Assembly: GCA_902805635.1 (NCBI GenBank)
Contig: CADCTC010000159.1
Span: 1 to 48,961 of the forward strand
From: an uncultured Chloroflexota bacterium
GTDB taxonomy: Bacteria; Chloroflexota; UBA11872; UBA12225
Direction: 5' to 3'
Length of the DNA stretch: 48,961 bases
Made by a program: the position numbers and the translations under genes. Shown in pieces: positions 22,064-30,290 of this stretch. Position 1 is the first letter of the stretch. Every line of letters starts with the position of its first letter. The notes under the pieces were generated by a model. That model worked only from the letters and a program-made list of their open reading frames with translations, had not been told where the DNA came from and ran no database searches.

Positions 22064-23635
22064 CTACCTGGGTGTGGCCACTACGCGGTAAATGTTGCCG
22101 TCTGAGAGGCCGGTAGCGAACAGCTCGCCCGCCTCGTCCTCGCCGAAAGACGAGATGGAGACGTCAGTGTCCACCATCTGCGTCTGCACCCAGCGGCTGC
22201 CCGCGTCGCGGTGCAGCGTCCACACGATCCCGGTGCAGTAATCGCCGAACAGATAGGCGCCCTGCGAGAGACGTTGTTGCTGCCCGCGGTAGACGTATCC
22301 GCCGGTGACCGAGCAGCCCCCGCTGCGTGGGTACTCGCCCACCGGCTGCGTCAGGCCGGACTGCTCACAGTTGCGGGCCGGCCGGAAGCAGTGCGCCGCC
22401 TCCATGGTGGGCCAGCCGTAGTTCTGCCCGCCCTGGCCGGCCGCCTGAAAGTTGACTTCTTCGTAGGCGTTCTGGCCCACGTCCGCGATGTACAGGTCGC
22501 CGGTGGCGCGGTCGAACGAGTAGCGCCACGGGTTGCGCAGGCCGTAGGCCCAGACCTCCGGCCGCCAGCCCTGGCGCCCCGAGAACGGGTTGCCCGCCGG
22601 GATGGCATACGGCCGGCCGCCTTCGCTGCGATCCACGTCGATGCGGAGCATCTTGCCCAGTAGCGCGCCGGGGTTCTGCCCGTTGCCGTACTGGTCGCCG
22701 CCGCCACCGCCGTCACCCATGCCGATGTAGAGGAAGCCATCCGGCCCAAAGGCCAGGTGGCCGCCGTTGTGGTTCGCGGCCGGTTGCTCGATCCGCAGCA
22801 CGGTCTGGGCGCTGCCCGCGTCCGCCGTGTCGGCGCCCGGCTGGCCGCCCGCAGCGCGGAAGCGCACGATCATGGTGTGCCCGCCGCTATCGGTGTAGTT
22901 GACGTAAAAGAGGCCATTCTCACGGTAGCGCGGGTGGAAGGCTAGGCCCAGCAGCCCCTGCTCCGATCCGGTGGCGCGCACGCGGTCGCGGATGTCCAGG
23001 AAGAACGGCTGGGCCACCACCTGCCCGTTCTTGATCAGCCGGATGGTGCCGCGCTTCTCCACCACGAACAGCCGACCGCTGCCATCCCCGGCGTTGGCCA
23101 GTCCCAGCGGGCCGTTGAGCCCGGTCCAGGTCCGCTCCAGGCGCAGCGCCATTGCCGCCGGGTTGAACGCGCTCGCCTGCGCGCCGCCCGCCGGTGCCGT
23201 CCCGGATGATCCCGCGTCGGCTTCCCAGGGGAAGCGCTCGGTGTTCAAGCGCGATTGGAGCCCCTGGGGGCCACTGATCCAGGTCTGGTTGCCGTCGGTG
23301 AAGGCGGTCCAGTTGTCCGCGGCGCGATAGACCGCCAGCCCGTTGGCCGTCTGCTGCAAGGAATCGCCATTGGGGGACGGCGTCTCGTTAGAGGCGCACG
23401 CGCCCATCACGTCCGGGATGCGCTGATAGAGGGCAAGGAAGCCCAGGACGTACTGGCAGTCCCCCTGCGCGGCCGGACCAGGCTGCGGCCCGGTGTCTGG
23501 ACGGGCATCGGAAGATTCCGTCGGTGTCTTGCTGGGTGCGGCAAATGCCTCGTTCACCAGCGGGGCCCAGAGCGCGCCGCCCAGGAACAGCAGCGCCAGC
23601 GCCAGGAGAACGCGTGTCTTCATCATGTGTGTCAT
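22064..23635 (-). CDS. Secreted PQQ-type glucose/sorbosone dehydrogenase-like beta-propeller
   Basis: A 523-residue protein with a signal peptide (MMKTRVLLALALLFLGGALWA, cleavage near AFA-A at about residue 32) that puts it outside the cytoplasm. From about residue 165 the fold matches the glucose/sorbosone dehydrogenase family: GLANAGDGSGRLFVVEKRG, LLGLAFHPRY, HNGGHLAFGPDGFLYIGMGDGG, AYGLRNPWRYSFD and GDLYIADVGQNAYEEV. Four cysteines (H-C-F, N-C-E, GGCS, DYC) near 420-475 may form disulfides. PQQ as cofactor is known for part of the family only. ATG 23635 with GAGGA 5 nt upstream is preferred to the longer frame. It follows the GH1-like gene on the same strand. Confidence 0.85.
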   Translation of the reverse strand: MTHMMKTRVLLALALLFLGGALWAPLVNEAFAAPSKTPTESSDARPDTGPQPGPAAQGDCQYVLGFLALYQRIPDVMGACASNETPSPNGDSLQQTANGLAVYRAADNWTAFTDGNQTWISGPQGLQSRLNTERFPWEADAGSSGTAPAGGAQASAFNPAAMALRLERTWTGLNGPLGLANAGDGSGRLFVVEKRGTIRLIKNGQVVAQPFFLDIRDRVRATGSEQGLLGLAFHPRYRENGLFYVNYTDSGGHTMIVRFRAAGGQPGADTADAGSAQTVLRIEQPAANHNGGHLAFGPDGFLYIGMGDGGGGGDQYGNGQNPGALLGKMLRIDVDRSEGGRPYAIPAGNPFSGRQGWRPEVWAYGLRNPWRYSFDRATGDLYIADVGQNAYEEVNFQAAGQGGQNYGWPTMEAAHCFRPARNCEQSGLTQPVGEYPRSGGCSVTGGYVYRGQQQRLSQGAYLFGDYCTGIVWTLHRDAGSRWVQTQMVDTDVSISSFGEDEAGELFATGLSDGNIYRVVATPR

Positions 23636-23736
23636 GTGTGTCCTCACAGATAGCCATAGCACACAACGCCAGAGGCGGCGCTCCGGTGACCGTCGCGGCC
23701 TGCGTGCGCGTCGTGTGTCGTTACCGGGTGAGCGCC

Positions 23737-25107
23737 TCAGCGTGTGCTCGCGTCCGCGCCGGTTGGCGCAGTCGGCATCGGCGGCGTGGTCAGCTCGCCC
23801 ACGGGTTCGTCGCGCGGGCCGAGCAGCGTGAGCGGCCCGTTTGGCAGCAGCGGCACGTCGCCCCACTGCTCGATCAGGCGCTTGTAGGCGTGGCCCACCG
23901 GCCGGATCTTGCGGTCCAGGTCGTAGAGGCCCAGGGCGTTCACGCGTCCGTTGTCTTCGCGCAGGGCGGTGTCCCAGTCCACCTGGTCGGTCAGGCTGTA
24001 CCACGTCATGCCCACCAGCGGCACGCCGTCGCGCCGCAGGCGCTGCACATTAGCCCAGGTCTTCCAGAGCCAGCGCTCTGAGTCGGGTTCCACCATGTTG
24101 GTCTCGGTGTGCATGACGGGCAGGTTGTAGCGGTCGTAGTAGTCGCGCGTGACCACGTAGTACCCAAATACCTCGCCCGCCGCCACGCTGTGTGTCTCGT
24201 CTACCAGCAGGTGCTCGTTGGTGACGTAGTAGTCGTTGCCCATCACGCAGTGCTCGCGCAGGTTGTAGGTCAGGAAGAAGTCGTACTCCTCCGCGGTGAC
24301 GCCGTTGTCTCTCAAGTATTCATACATGCCGGACGACACACGCTTGCCGTAGTTGAGGTCCAGCGTCAGGAAGCGGCGCTCGTTGAGCATCTCGGCCTCA
24401 TCCTCCAGGTCGGGCCGGCTGGGGTGGACGTACTCGGACGATTCGCTCTGGATGAACAGCGCGTCGCCGCGCACCTGGAGGATGGCGAGCATGGCTTCTA
24501 CGTTGGCGCGCACGAGGTGCTTGAGCGCGGTGACGAAGCCGCGGTGGCTGGTCAGCCGCTCGTTCCACCAGCCGTAGTAGGCGCTGAACTGCGCCGCGAC
24601 GTACATCTCATTGACCGGCGTGTAGAGCCGCACCCACGGATAGCGCCCGGCAAACGCTCGCGCGTAGTCCGCGAAGTGTGCGGGCCAGTCGGGGTTCTGG
24701 AAGTCTCCCAGCCAGTCGGGGACGCCGAAGTGGCACAGGTCTATGATGGGCACCAGCTCCAGCCGCCGGATCTCGGCCATCACCTCGTCCATCCAGGCCC
24801 AGTCGTAGCGGCCAGGTCCCTGGTGGAGCGTGTGGTAGGGGGTGCCGTAGCGCAGGTAGCGGATGCCCAGGTCCACGGTGAGCTGCAGGTCCTCGCGCCA
24901 GCGCGCGTAGTGGCCGCACTTCTCCAGCTCGTCCACGCGCTTCTTGCCGGTGGGGGTCTGGATCGTGGGGTAGCTGCACTCGATCCCGGTGGCGAACATG
25001 AAGCGCTGCGTCGCCGGGTTGGGGCGGGTGCGCGGCTTGTACAGCTTCATCACCGCGGTCAGGTCGCTATCGCCGTCGGGTCGCGGCGCCGCATCGGGAG
25101 TCACCAT
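23737..25107 (-). CDS. GH1-like family glycoside hydrolase
   Basis: This 456-residue TIM-barrel enzyme resembles family 1 beta-glycosidases. The acid/base motif is LYTPVNEMY with E167, and the nucleophile segment is PVMHTETNMV with E335 (family 1 usually has TxNEP and xTENG). Supporting blocks are LGIRYLRYGTPYHT and VPLVGMTWYSLTDQVDWDTAL. There is no signal peptide, so it works on an imported sugar or on a cytoplasmic glycoside. The start could be ATG 25107 or ATG 25050; neither has a ribosome site. It lies divergent to the enolase-superfamily dehydratase gene across an 11-bp repeat array, so the two may be co-regulated. Confidence 0.8.
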   Translation of the reverse strand: MVTPDAAPRPDGDSDLTAVMKLYKPRTRPNPATQRFMFATGIECSYPTIQTPTGKKRVDELEKCGHYARWREDLQLTVDLGIRYLRYGTPYHTLHQGPGRYDWAWMDEVMAEIRRLELVPIIDLCHFGVPDWLGDFQNPDWPAHFADYARAFAGRYPWVRLYTPVNEMYVAAQFSAYYGWWNERLTSHRGFVTALKHLVRANVEAMLAILQVRGDALFIQSESSEYVHPSRPDLEDEAEMLNERRFLTLDLNYGKRVSSGMYEYLRDNGVTAEEYDFFLTYNLREHCVMGNDYYVTNEHLLVDETHSVAAGEVFGYYVVTRDYYDRYNLPVMHTETNMVEPDSERWLWKTWANVQRLRRDGVPLVGMTWYSLTDQVDWDTALREDNGRVNALGLYDLDRKIRPVGHAYKRLIEQWGDVPLLPNGPLTLLGPRDEPVGELTTPPMPTAPTGADASTR

Positions 25108-25150
25108 CAGGTTAGCCGAACGAGGATGGGCAGCACGGCGCGTGCCATGC

Positions 25151-25194
25151 CCGCATGGTATCCGCATGGTATCCGCGCACTGTCCGTGCGGTAT
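25151..25194. repeat. Array of four 11-bp units (CCGCATGGTAT) in a divergent promoter region
   Basis: Units 25151-25161 and 25162-25172 are identical (CCGCATGGTAT); unit 25173-25183 keeps only the first part (CCGCGCACTGT); unit 25184-25194 reads CCGTGCGGTAT. An inverted GCATGG copy precedes the array (CCATGC at 25145-25150 facing GCATGG at 25153-25158). The 11-bp period equals one helical turn, as expected for repeated operator sites. Confidence 0.6.
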
Positions 25195-25219
25195 ACCTGC
25201 TCGCGAGGGAGAGACCACC

Positions 25220-26446
25220 GTGCCCAAGATCACCGACATCAAGGTCATCCGCACCCGCGCCACCGGCACCTGGCTGGTGGTGAAGGTGTTCACCGACCAG
25301 CCGGGCCTGTACGGCATTGGCTCGGCGCATGAGATGAACGCCACCGGCGCCGTCGTCGCCGCCATCGAGGAGTGGTTCAAGCCGCGCCTGATCGGGCGCG
25401 ACGCGGCGCACATTGAGGACATCTGGCAGACCACCTTCACCAGTGGCTACTGGCGCAGCGGCCCCGTGCACAACGTCGCGCTGGGTGGCATCGACATTGC
25501 GCTGTGGGACATCAAGGGCAAGGAAGCGGGCCTGCCGGTCTACCAGCTGCTGGGCGGCCCGTGCCGCGCCGCCGTGCCGTGTTATGCCCACGCGCATGGC
25601 GCCACGCTCCAGGCGCTGGAAGACGACATCCGGAGCTACCTGGAAGATGGATGGCAGTACGTGCGCTGCCAGTACGGCGCCTACGGCTCAGAGGGCATGC
25701 TGCCGGCAGCCGACGCGAAGCCACCGGCAGGCATCGGCGCGCCGTTCGCGCGTGACCGCGTCTTCGACGAAGAGACCTATGTGCAGAATGTGGTGGGCAT
25801 GTTTGGCTACCTTCGCGAGAAGCTGGGGTACGGCCCCAAGCTGACGCACGACGTGCACGAGCACCTGCGCCCCAACATGGCGGTTCGGCTGGCCAAGCTG
25901 CTGGAGCCATACCAGCTGTTCTTCCTGGAGGACGTGCTGCCTCCGGAGCAGATCGCGTACTTCCGCCACATCCGGCAGCAGTGCGCGACGCCGCTGGCCA
26001 TGGGCGAGCTGTTCACCAACGTACAGGAGTACTTGCCGCTGATCTCCGAGCGGCTGATCGACTTCATCCGCGTGCGCGTCTCCAAGGTGGGTGGCATCAC
26101 CCAGGCCAACAAGGTGGCTCACCTGTGCGAGTTCTTCGGCGTGCAGACCGCCTTTCAGGAGGGCGGCAATACCGATCCGGTGAACCAGACCGCCGCCATG
26201 CACGTGGACATGGCGCGCTGGAACTTCGGCATCCAGGAGGAGAACGACTTCCGTCCCGCGGAGCGCGACGCGTTCCCCGGCATCCCGGTGATCGAGCACG
26301 GTTATCTCTACCCCAACAACCGGCCGGGCCTGGGCATCGACATCGACGAGGAGAAGGCCGCTGCGCTGCTAGAACCGGAGCGCGCCCGGCGCCCGCGCTA
26401 CGTCGCCGAAGACCGCAAGGTGGACGGCACCGCCGTGCGGCCCTGA
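25220..26446 (+). CDS. Enolase-superfamily dehydratase (mandelate racemase/ManD-like)
   Basis: A 408-residue member of the enolase superfamily, likely a sugar-acid dehydratase near the D-mannonate dehydratase (ManD) group. The Mg ligands are D211 (THDVHEHL), E237 (FFLEDVLPP) and E263 (MGELFTN), with H213 next to the first. In ManD a histidine at the segment HGATD serves as a base; here the matching place reads QEGGNTDP (Q313). So the substrate or the mechanism may differ from ManD. The start is GTG 25220, with GAGGGAGAG at 25205-25213 upstream. Together with the UxuA-like gene at 10754 the window holds two unrelated types of aldonate dehydratase. Confidence 0.85.
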   Translation: MPKITDIKVIRTRATGTWLVVKVFTDQPGLYGIGSAHEMNATGAVVAAIEEWFKPRLIGRDAAHIEDIWQTTFTSGYWRSGPVHNVALGGIDIALWDIKGKEAGLPVYQLLGGPCRAAVPCYAHAHGATLQALEDDIRSYLEDGWQYVRCQYGAYGSEGMLPAADAKPPAGIGAPFARDRVFDEETYVQNVVGMFGYLREKLGYGPKLTHDVHEHLRPNMAVRLAKLLEPYQLFFLEDVLPPEQIAYFRHIRQQCATPLAMGELFTNVQEYLPLISERLIDFIRVRVSKVGGITQANKVAHLCEFFGVQTAFQEGGNTDPVNQTAAMHVDMARWNFGIQEENDFRPAERDAFPGIPVIEHGYLYPNNRPGLGIDIDEEKAAALLEPERARRPRYVAEDRKVDGTAVRP

Positions 26447-26521
26447 ACCAACTCCTCGCCTCTGCCCTTGCACGCTGCTCCAGCCTCGGCTCTTGCCGAG
26501 CCATTTCGCCTGTGAACCTCC

Positions 26522-26553
26522 CCTCTCCTGTGGGAGAGCGGTCGGGGGTGAGG
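26522..26553. repeat. CCCTCTCC/GGGTGAGG intergenic repeat, copy 3
   Basis: CTCTCC (26523-26528) and GGAGAG (26533-26538) form a 6-bp stem with a TGTG loop, followed by GGGGGTGAGG (26544-26553). It lies between two convergent genes, where it might also act in termination. Confidence 0.55.
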
Positions 26554-26554
26554 T

Positions 26555-27361
26555 CTATTCCTCGTCGTCCACTTCTTCCCAGAGGCGGGGTTGGTCTACC
26601 AACCAGGCCAGCACGCCGCCTGTCAGCGCGCCGCTGAGGATGCCGACGGTGCCGAGCGTGGTGGTGAAGCCCAGCACGCGCGTGGCCATATCCACGGTGG
26701 GCCCCAGCGGGACCGACTCCGTGCCGAAGCCGAGCACCGGCAGCGCGAAGAAGAGCCAGAGCGGCGCGCCGGCGGCGAAGATCCAGCGCTCGGCGCCGCG
26801 CACGCTGCCGCGCAGCACCCACCACTGCGCCATGCCCAGCGCCAAGCCGTCGGCCACGCCGGAGAGTCCCTGGCGCATACCGCTGTCCACCGGGCCGAGC
26901 AGCGACTCCGGCAGCGCCAGCAGCACCACGTAGGCCAGCGCCGCTACCAGCGTGGCCGCGACGTTTGCCACCAGCCACATGCCGGCGCGCACGAAGTGGC
27001 GCCGCAGGATCAGCCACTGGCCGATCGCGGGGAGTGGGAGGAAGGCGTATTGCAGCGCGTTCCCCTCGGTTACCAACAGGCCGATGCAGAGCCCCGCCAG
27101 TGTCCAGCCCAGTGTGGTGGCAACGCCCCACCACGCCCAGAGCGTCCCCCCGCGTGGATAGCCAGCAGGCGTGTCCTCTTCCAGGTACGCCCGCTGACGC
27201 TCGTCGTCGCCGTTGTCCCTGGCGCTGCCTTTGCCTCGGTCACCGGTCGGTTTCCGCACTGCGCCGGCAACGTCTTTAGCCGCGCCGAATGGGCGGTCCC
27301 GATTGGCCGGGACGACCCGCCCTTCCCAGGGTGTTTCTTTCCCACTTGTGTCTGATGCCAT
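26555..27361 (-). CDS. Hypothetical multi-pass membrane protein
   Basis: A 268-residue protein with an N-terminal charged, Gly/Asp/Arg-rich stretch of about 75 residues and then five to six hydrophobic segments (for example WWGVATTLGWTLAGLCIGLLV, ANVAATLVAALAYVVLLAL and GTVGILSGALTGGVLAWLV). It ends in an acidic tail (LWEEVDDEE). The family is not recognised; the W-rich QWWVLRG and QWLILRRH motifs recall small membrane proteins of Chloroflexota and Cyanobacteria. ATG 27361 is chosen over a TTG at 27382. It is divergent from the large membrane protein at 27462. Confidence 0.7.
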   Translation of the reverse strand: MASDTSGKETPWEGRVVPANRDRPFGAAKDVAGAVRKPTGDRGKGSARDNGDDERQRAYLEEDTPAGYPRGGTLWAWWGVATTLGWTLAGLCIGLLVTEGNALQYAFLPLPAIGQWLILRRHFVRAGMWLVANVAATLVAALAYVVLLALPESLLGPVDSGMRQGLSGVADGLALGMAQWWVLRGSVRGAERWIFAAGAPLWLFFALPVLGFGTESVPLGPTVDMATRVLGFTTTLGTVGILSGALTGGVLAWLVDQPRLWEEVDDEE

Positions 27362-27461
27362 GTAGTCGGCGCCGTCTCCCAACTCTGCCCGGTCTATTGT
27401 CGCCTCTAGCCGCCTGCCGCGGCACGGCCTGCGCTGGGGCAGCCTCGTTTATCCTTGTGCG

Positions 27462-30275
27462 TTGACCGCAACCGGCCTCCATTCCTCCAGTGCCCCTCCC
27501 ACGGCGGCGCCCGCCGCATTGCCGGGACGGGGCCCTGCCCTGACCGCGCCTGGCTCGCAGCCTCTGCCCTGGTCGCTAGTGCGGCTGGTGCCGCGCGGAC
27601 GCTTCATCGTGGCACTTGCCGCTGCGCTGCTGCTATCGGGGCCCGGTTGGGCGCCGTGGCTGGACCCACGTCTGGACCTCTGGCACGTGGACGACTCCAG
27701 CAACCACATGATCCGGCTGTATCACGTCCGGTTCCTGATTGAGCGGGGAGTGTGGTACCCGCGCTGGGTACCGGACATGTTCATGGGCTACGGGTACCCG
27801 CTCCTCAACTTTTATGCGCCCGGCTTCTACTACGTTGCGTGGGGGCTAGGCACGCTACTGCGGCTCGACGAGTGGGAGCAGTTCCGGGCCGGCGGGACGG
27901 TTGCCGTGCTTGCCGGCGCGTCCGGCGCGTTCACGTTGGTCTACGTCCTGTGGCGGCGCGCGCTGCCCGCCATCCTGGCTGCGCTAATCCTGGTCTATCA
28001 GCCCTACGTTTTCCAGATCAACCTGTTCCGCCGCGGCGACTTGCCGGAGGCGCTGGCGCTGGCGCTGGTCTGCTGGCTCCTGCTGGGAATACTGGGACAG
28101 TGGCGCGCGACCACGCGCGGCGCGCAGACCGGCTGGTTCGCCGCCACCACGCTCTGCGCCGCTGCCCTGCTGCTCACACACAACCTGACAGCGCTGATAG
28201 GCGCGAGCCTGGCGGGGGCGTGGGTGGTGGGGCTGCTCTGGGCGCGCCCACGGTGGGAGCGTCTGGCGCGCGTGGCTGCTGCCGGGTTGGTCGCGCTGGC
28301 GTTGACGGCCTTTTTCTGGCTGCCCGCGGTGGGCGAGGGCCGCCTGGTGCACCTGGACGAGCTATGGGGCACGGGGGGCCTGGATTGGCGCGGTTGGATG
28401 GTGGAGCCGACGGGGTATACCGACAAGGACCACAAGCCCGGCAACCGGCAGACGCCGTATGGGTGGATCGATCGCAACCTCCAGTACCCGCACCAGCTGA
28501 TCGCCACGCCCAAGATCAGCCTGGCCCAGGTGGCGCTCGCCCTGCTCAGCGGTGGCGCGCTGCTCGGCGCGGTGGCGCAGCGAGTCCGAGGCAGCCGCCA
28601 CCGTGCGGTGCACCATGACCTTCCACGGGAGCCGTACCGGCTGGGCGTAGGCCGTACGGCGGACGTCTTCACCGGGCACGGTCCTCTTGCGGTGCTGGTC
28701 CCGCTGGGACTGGCCTGCTGGTACCTGACGTTCACCGTGGCGACACCGTTCTGGGAGCACGTGCCAGGGCTGGCGCTGTTCCAGTTCCCGTGGCGGATGC
28801 TAGGCCCTATTGGGATCGCGCTGGCGGTCACGGCGCCCGGCGCGCTAGTCCTGTTGACGGGCGGCGCCGCGCGCCGCTGGGGCCGGCGCGGGATGGCCCT
28901 GGGCACGGGCGCCACCCTGCTCGCTGGCGCTGTGCTGGTGGGCAATAGCGTTGGCGCGCGCCAGTTCCCACTCGGCAACCCGACGGTGCGCGACGTGGAT
29001 GGCCGCATTGTGGTCCGGGACGAGCGGGAGAAGTACGTGAGTGCCGGCACGACGGGCAACCGCGAGTTCCTGCCGCGCACGGTAGAAGTGGCCACGTATA
29101 CCCACGGCTACCCGCGGCACGTGGGCGTGTTCGCCAAGCTGTATCCGGAGATCGACTGGCTTGGTGGGCTGCTCTTGCCGCAGCAGGGCGACCTACGTCT
29201 GCTCGGCTGGCGTGCCGAGCCACACCGGCTAGCAGCGCGGGTTGCCAACGATGGTCCCGGCGAGGCGCGCCTGCTGGTGCGGCAGGTCCAGTTCGCCGGC
29301 TGGCGCGCGTGGGTCGACGGCCGCCGCGTTCCTATCGACGTGGCGCCCTATGTCCCGGAGCAGCAGACCGCTCCCGGCCTCATGGTGGTCGCCGTGCCGC
29401 CGGGGGAGCATACCGTCAGCCTGGCCTTTGGTCCGTCCACGCTACGTTTGGTGTCGCTGGGCCTGACCGTCGCCGGTGCGCTGGCGCTTCCGCTGGCGCT
29501 TACGTGGTGGACCCGCGCTGGGCGCACTCGCTCTGAGCGCTGGGTGCTTGTCGCGGTGCTCGCGCTGTCCGCATTCGCCGTGCTGGGCTGCTGGCGCGCG
29601 GCGCGGCCGGCGTTCGGCCGGTTCACGGTTGCTGCGCCGGTGCCCGAGGTCCGGGACGGCGTGTGGCGGGCGCCGCACCTCGCCGCCGGTGGCGCGGGGC
29701 TGGTGGTCAACCTGGCCGAGGCGGTAGTCGCGGGCCGTGCCCAGGTCGCCTCCACCAGTGGCGCGGCCATCGGGCCGGACAAGTTCGTGGACGTGCGCCA
29801 GCTGACCGTGTCCGACGAGGACCCACTGCGCGGCGCGCCGGGCACCTCGCGGCGCGAGTGGCTCTACATGCACCCGACGGCGCAGGTGAGCGTTGACGTG
29901 GCCCTGCCCGCCCGGCCCCAGGTCTGGTTCCAGGCCGCTCTGGCGCTTGACCCGCGGGTTTGGAGCGCCGAATACGGCGACGGCGTGCGCTTCCAGGTCA
30001 TGCTGCAGCCCCTGGGCGCGCCTGATGGCGCCGCCCCGGCTGCACCCGCTACCGCCGTCCCACAGCTGCTGCTGGACCGGGTGGTGAACCCACGCGCGGA
30101 CCAGGACGTGAGGCGCTGGACGCCGGTGCTGGTGGACCTCACGCCGTGGGCCGGGCGCACGGTGCGTCTGACGCTCTCTACGTCCCAGCGTGGCGATCTT
30201 TCCTTTGACTGGGCCGGCTGGGGGAACCCCGTGGTCGTGGTCGCGGACACTGCCCGCGACTTCGTCCTGAAGTAG
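27462..30275 (+). CDS. Large polytopic membrane protein, glycosyltransferase-like (6-PTPS/YfhO-related type)
   Basis: A 937-residue protein. The N-terminal half (about 50-500) has ten or more membrane segments and a first loop with DLWHVDDSSNHMIRLYHV and YGYPLLNFYAPGFYY, a pattern seen in membrane glycosyltransferase-like proteins annotated as 6-pyruvoyl-tetrahydropterin-synthase-related or YfhO-like. After that come two predicted extracytoplasmic domains; one (about 590-660) has VQFAGWRAWVDGRRVPI and PPGEHTVSLAF, as in YfhO C-termini. The last 200 residues are a beta-sandwich-like domain without a name. The start, TTG 27462, is uncertain. It converges with another giant membrane protein, 15 bp apart. 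Role in cell-envelope glycosylation is an inference. Confidence 0.8.
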   Translation: MTATGLHSSSAPPTAAPAALPGRGPALTAPGSQPLPWSLVRLVPRGRFIVALAAALLLSGPGWAPWLDPRLDLWHVDDSSNHMIRLYHVRFLIERGVWYPRWVPDMFMGYGYPLLNFYAPGFYYVAWGLGTLLRLDEWEQFRAGGTVAVLAGASGAFTLVYVLWRRALPAILAALILVYQPYVFQINLFRRGDLPEALALALVCWLLLGILGQWRATTRGAQTGWFAATTLCAAALLLTHNLTALIGASLAGAWVVGLLWARPRWERLARVAAAGLVALALTAFFWLPAVGEGRLVHLDELWGTGGLDWRGWMVEPTGYTDKDHKPGNRQTPYGWIDRNLQYPHQLIATPKISLAQVALALLSGGALLGAVAQRVRGSRHRAVHHDLPREPYRLGVGRTADVFTGHGPLAVLVPLGLACWYLTFTVATPFWEHVPGLALFQFPWRMLGPIGIALAVTAPGALVLLTGGAARRWGRRGMALGTGATLLAGAVLVGNSVGARQFPLGNPTVRDVDGRIVVRDEREKYVSAGTTGNREFLPRTVEVATYTHGYPRHVGVFAKLYPEIDWLGGLLLPQQGDLRLLGWRAEPHRLAARVANDGPGEARLLVRQVQFAGWRAWVDGRRVPIDVAPYVPEQQTAPGLMVVAVPPGEHTVSLAFGPSTLRLVSLGLTVAGALALPLALTWWTRAGRTRSERWVLVAVLALSAFAVLGCWRAARPAFGRFTVAAPVPEVRDGVWRAPHLAAGGAGLVVNLAEAVVAGRAQVASTSGAAIGPDKFVDVRQLTVSDEDPLRGAPGTSRREWLYMHPTAQVSVDVALPARPQVWFQAALALDPRVWSAEYGDGVRFQVMLQPLGAPDGAAPAAPATAVPQLLLDRVVNPRADQDVRRWTPVLVDLTPWAGRTVRLTLSTSQRGDLSFDWAGWGNPVVVVADTARDFVLK

Positions 30276-30290
30276 CGGTGTGAGCAGCGG

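Noticed and set aside
20685..22091. 468-codon frame antisense to the flagellin gene.
   Set aside because: It is a mirror of the flagellin coding sequence and lacks any recognisable domain.
30276..30290. Bidirectional terminator between the two large membrane-protein genes.
   Set aside because: The gap is only 15 bp and no stem-loop with a T-run is visible there.
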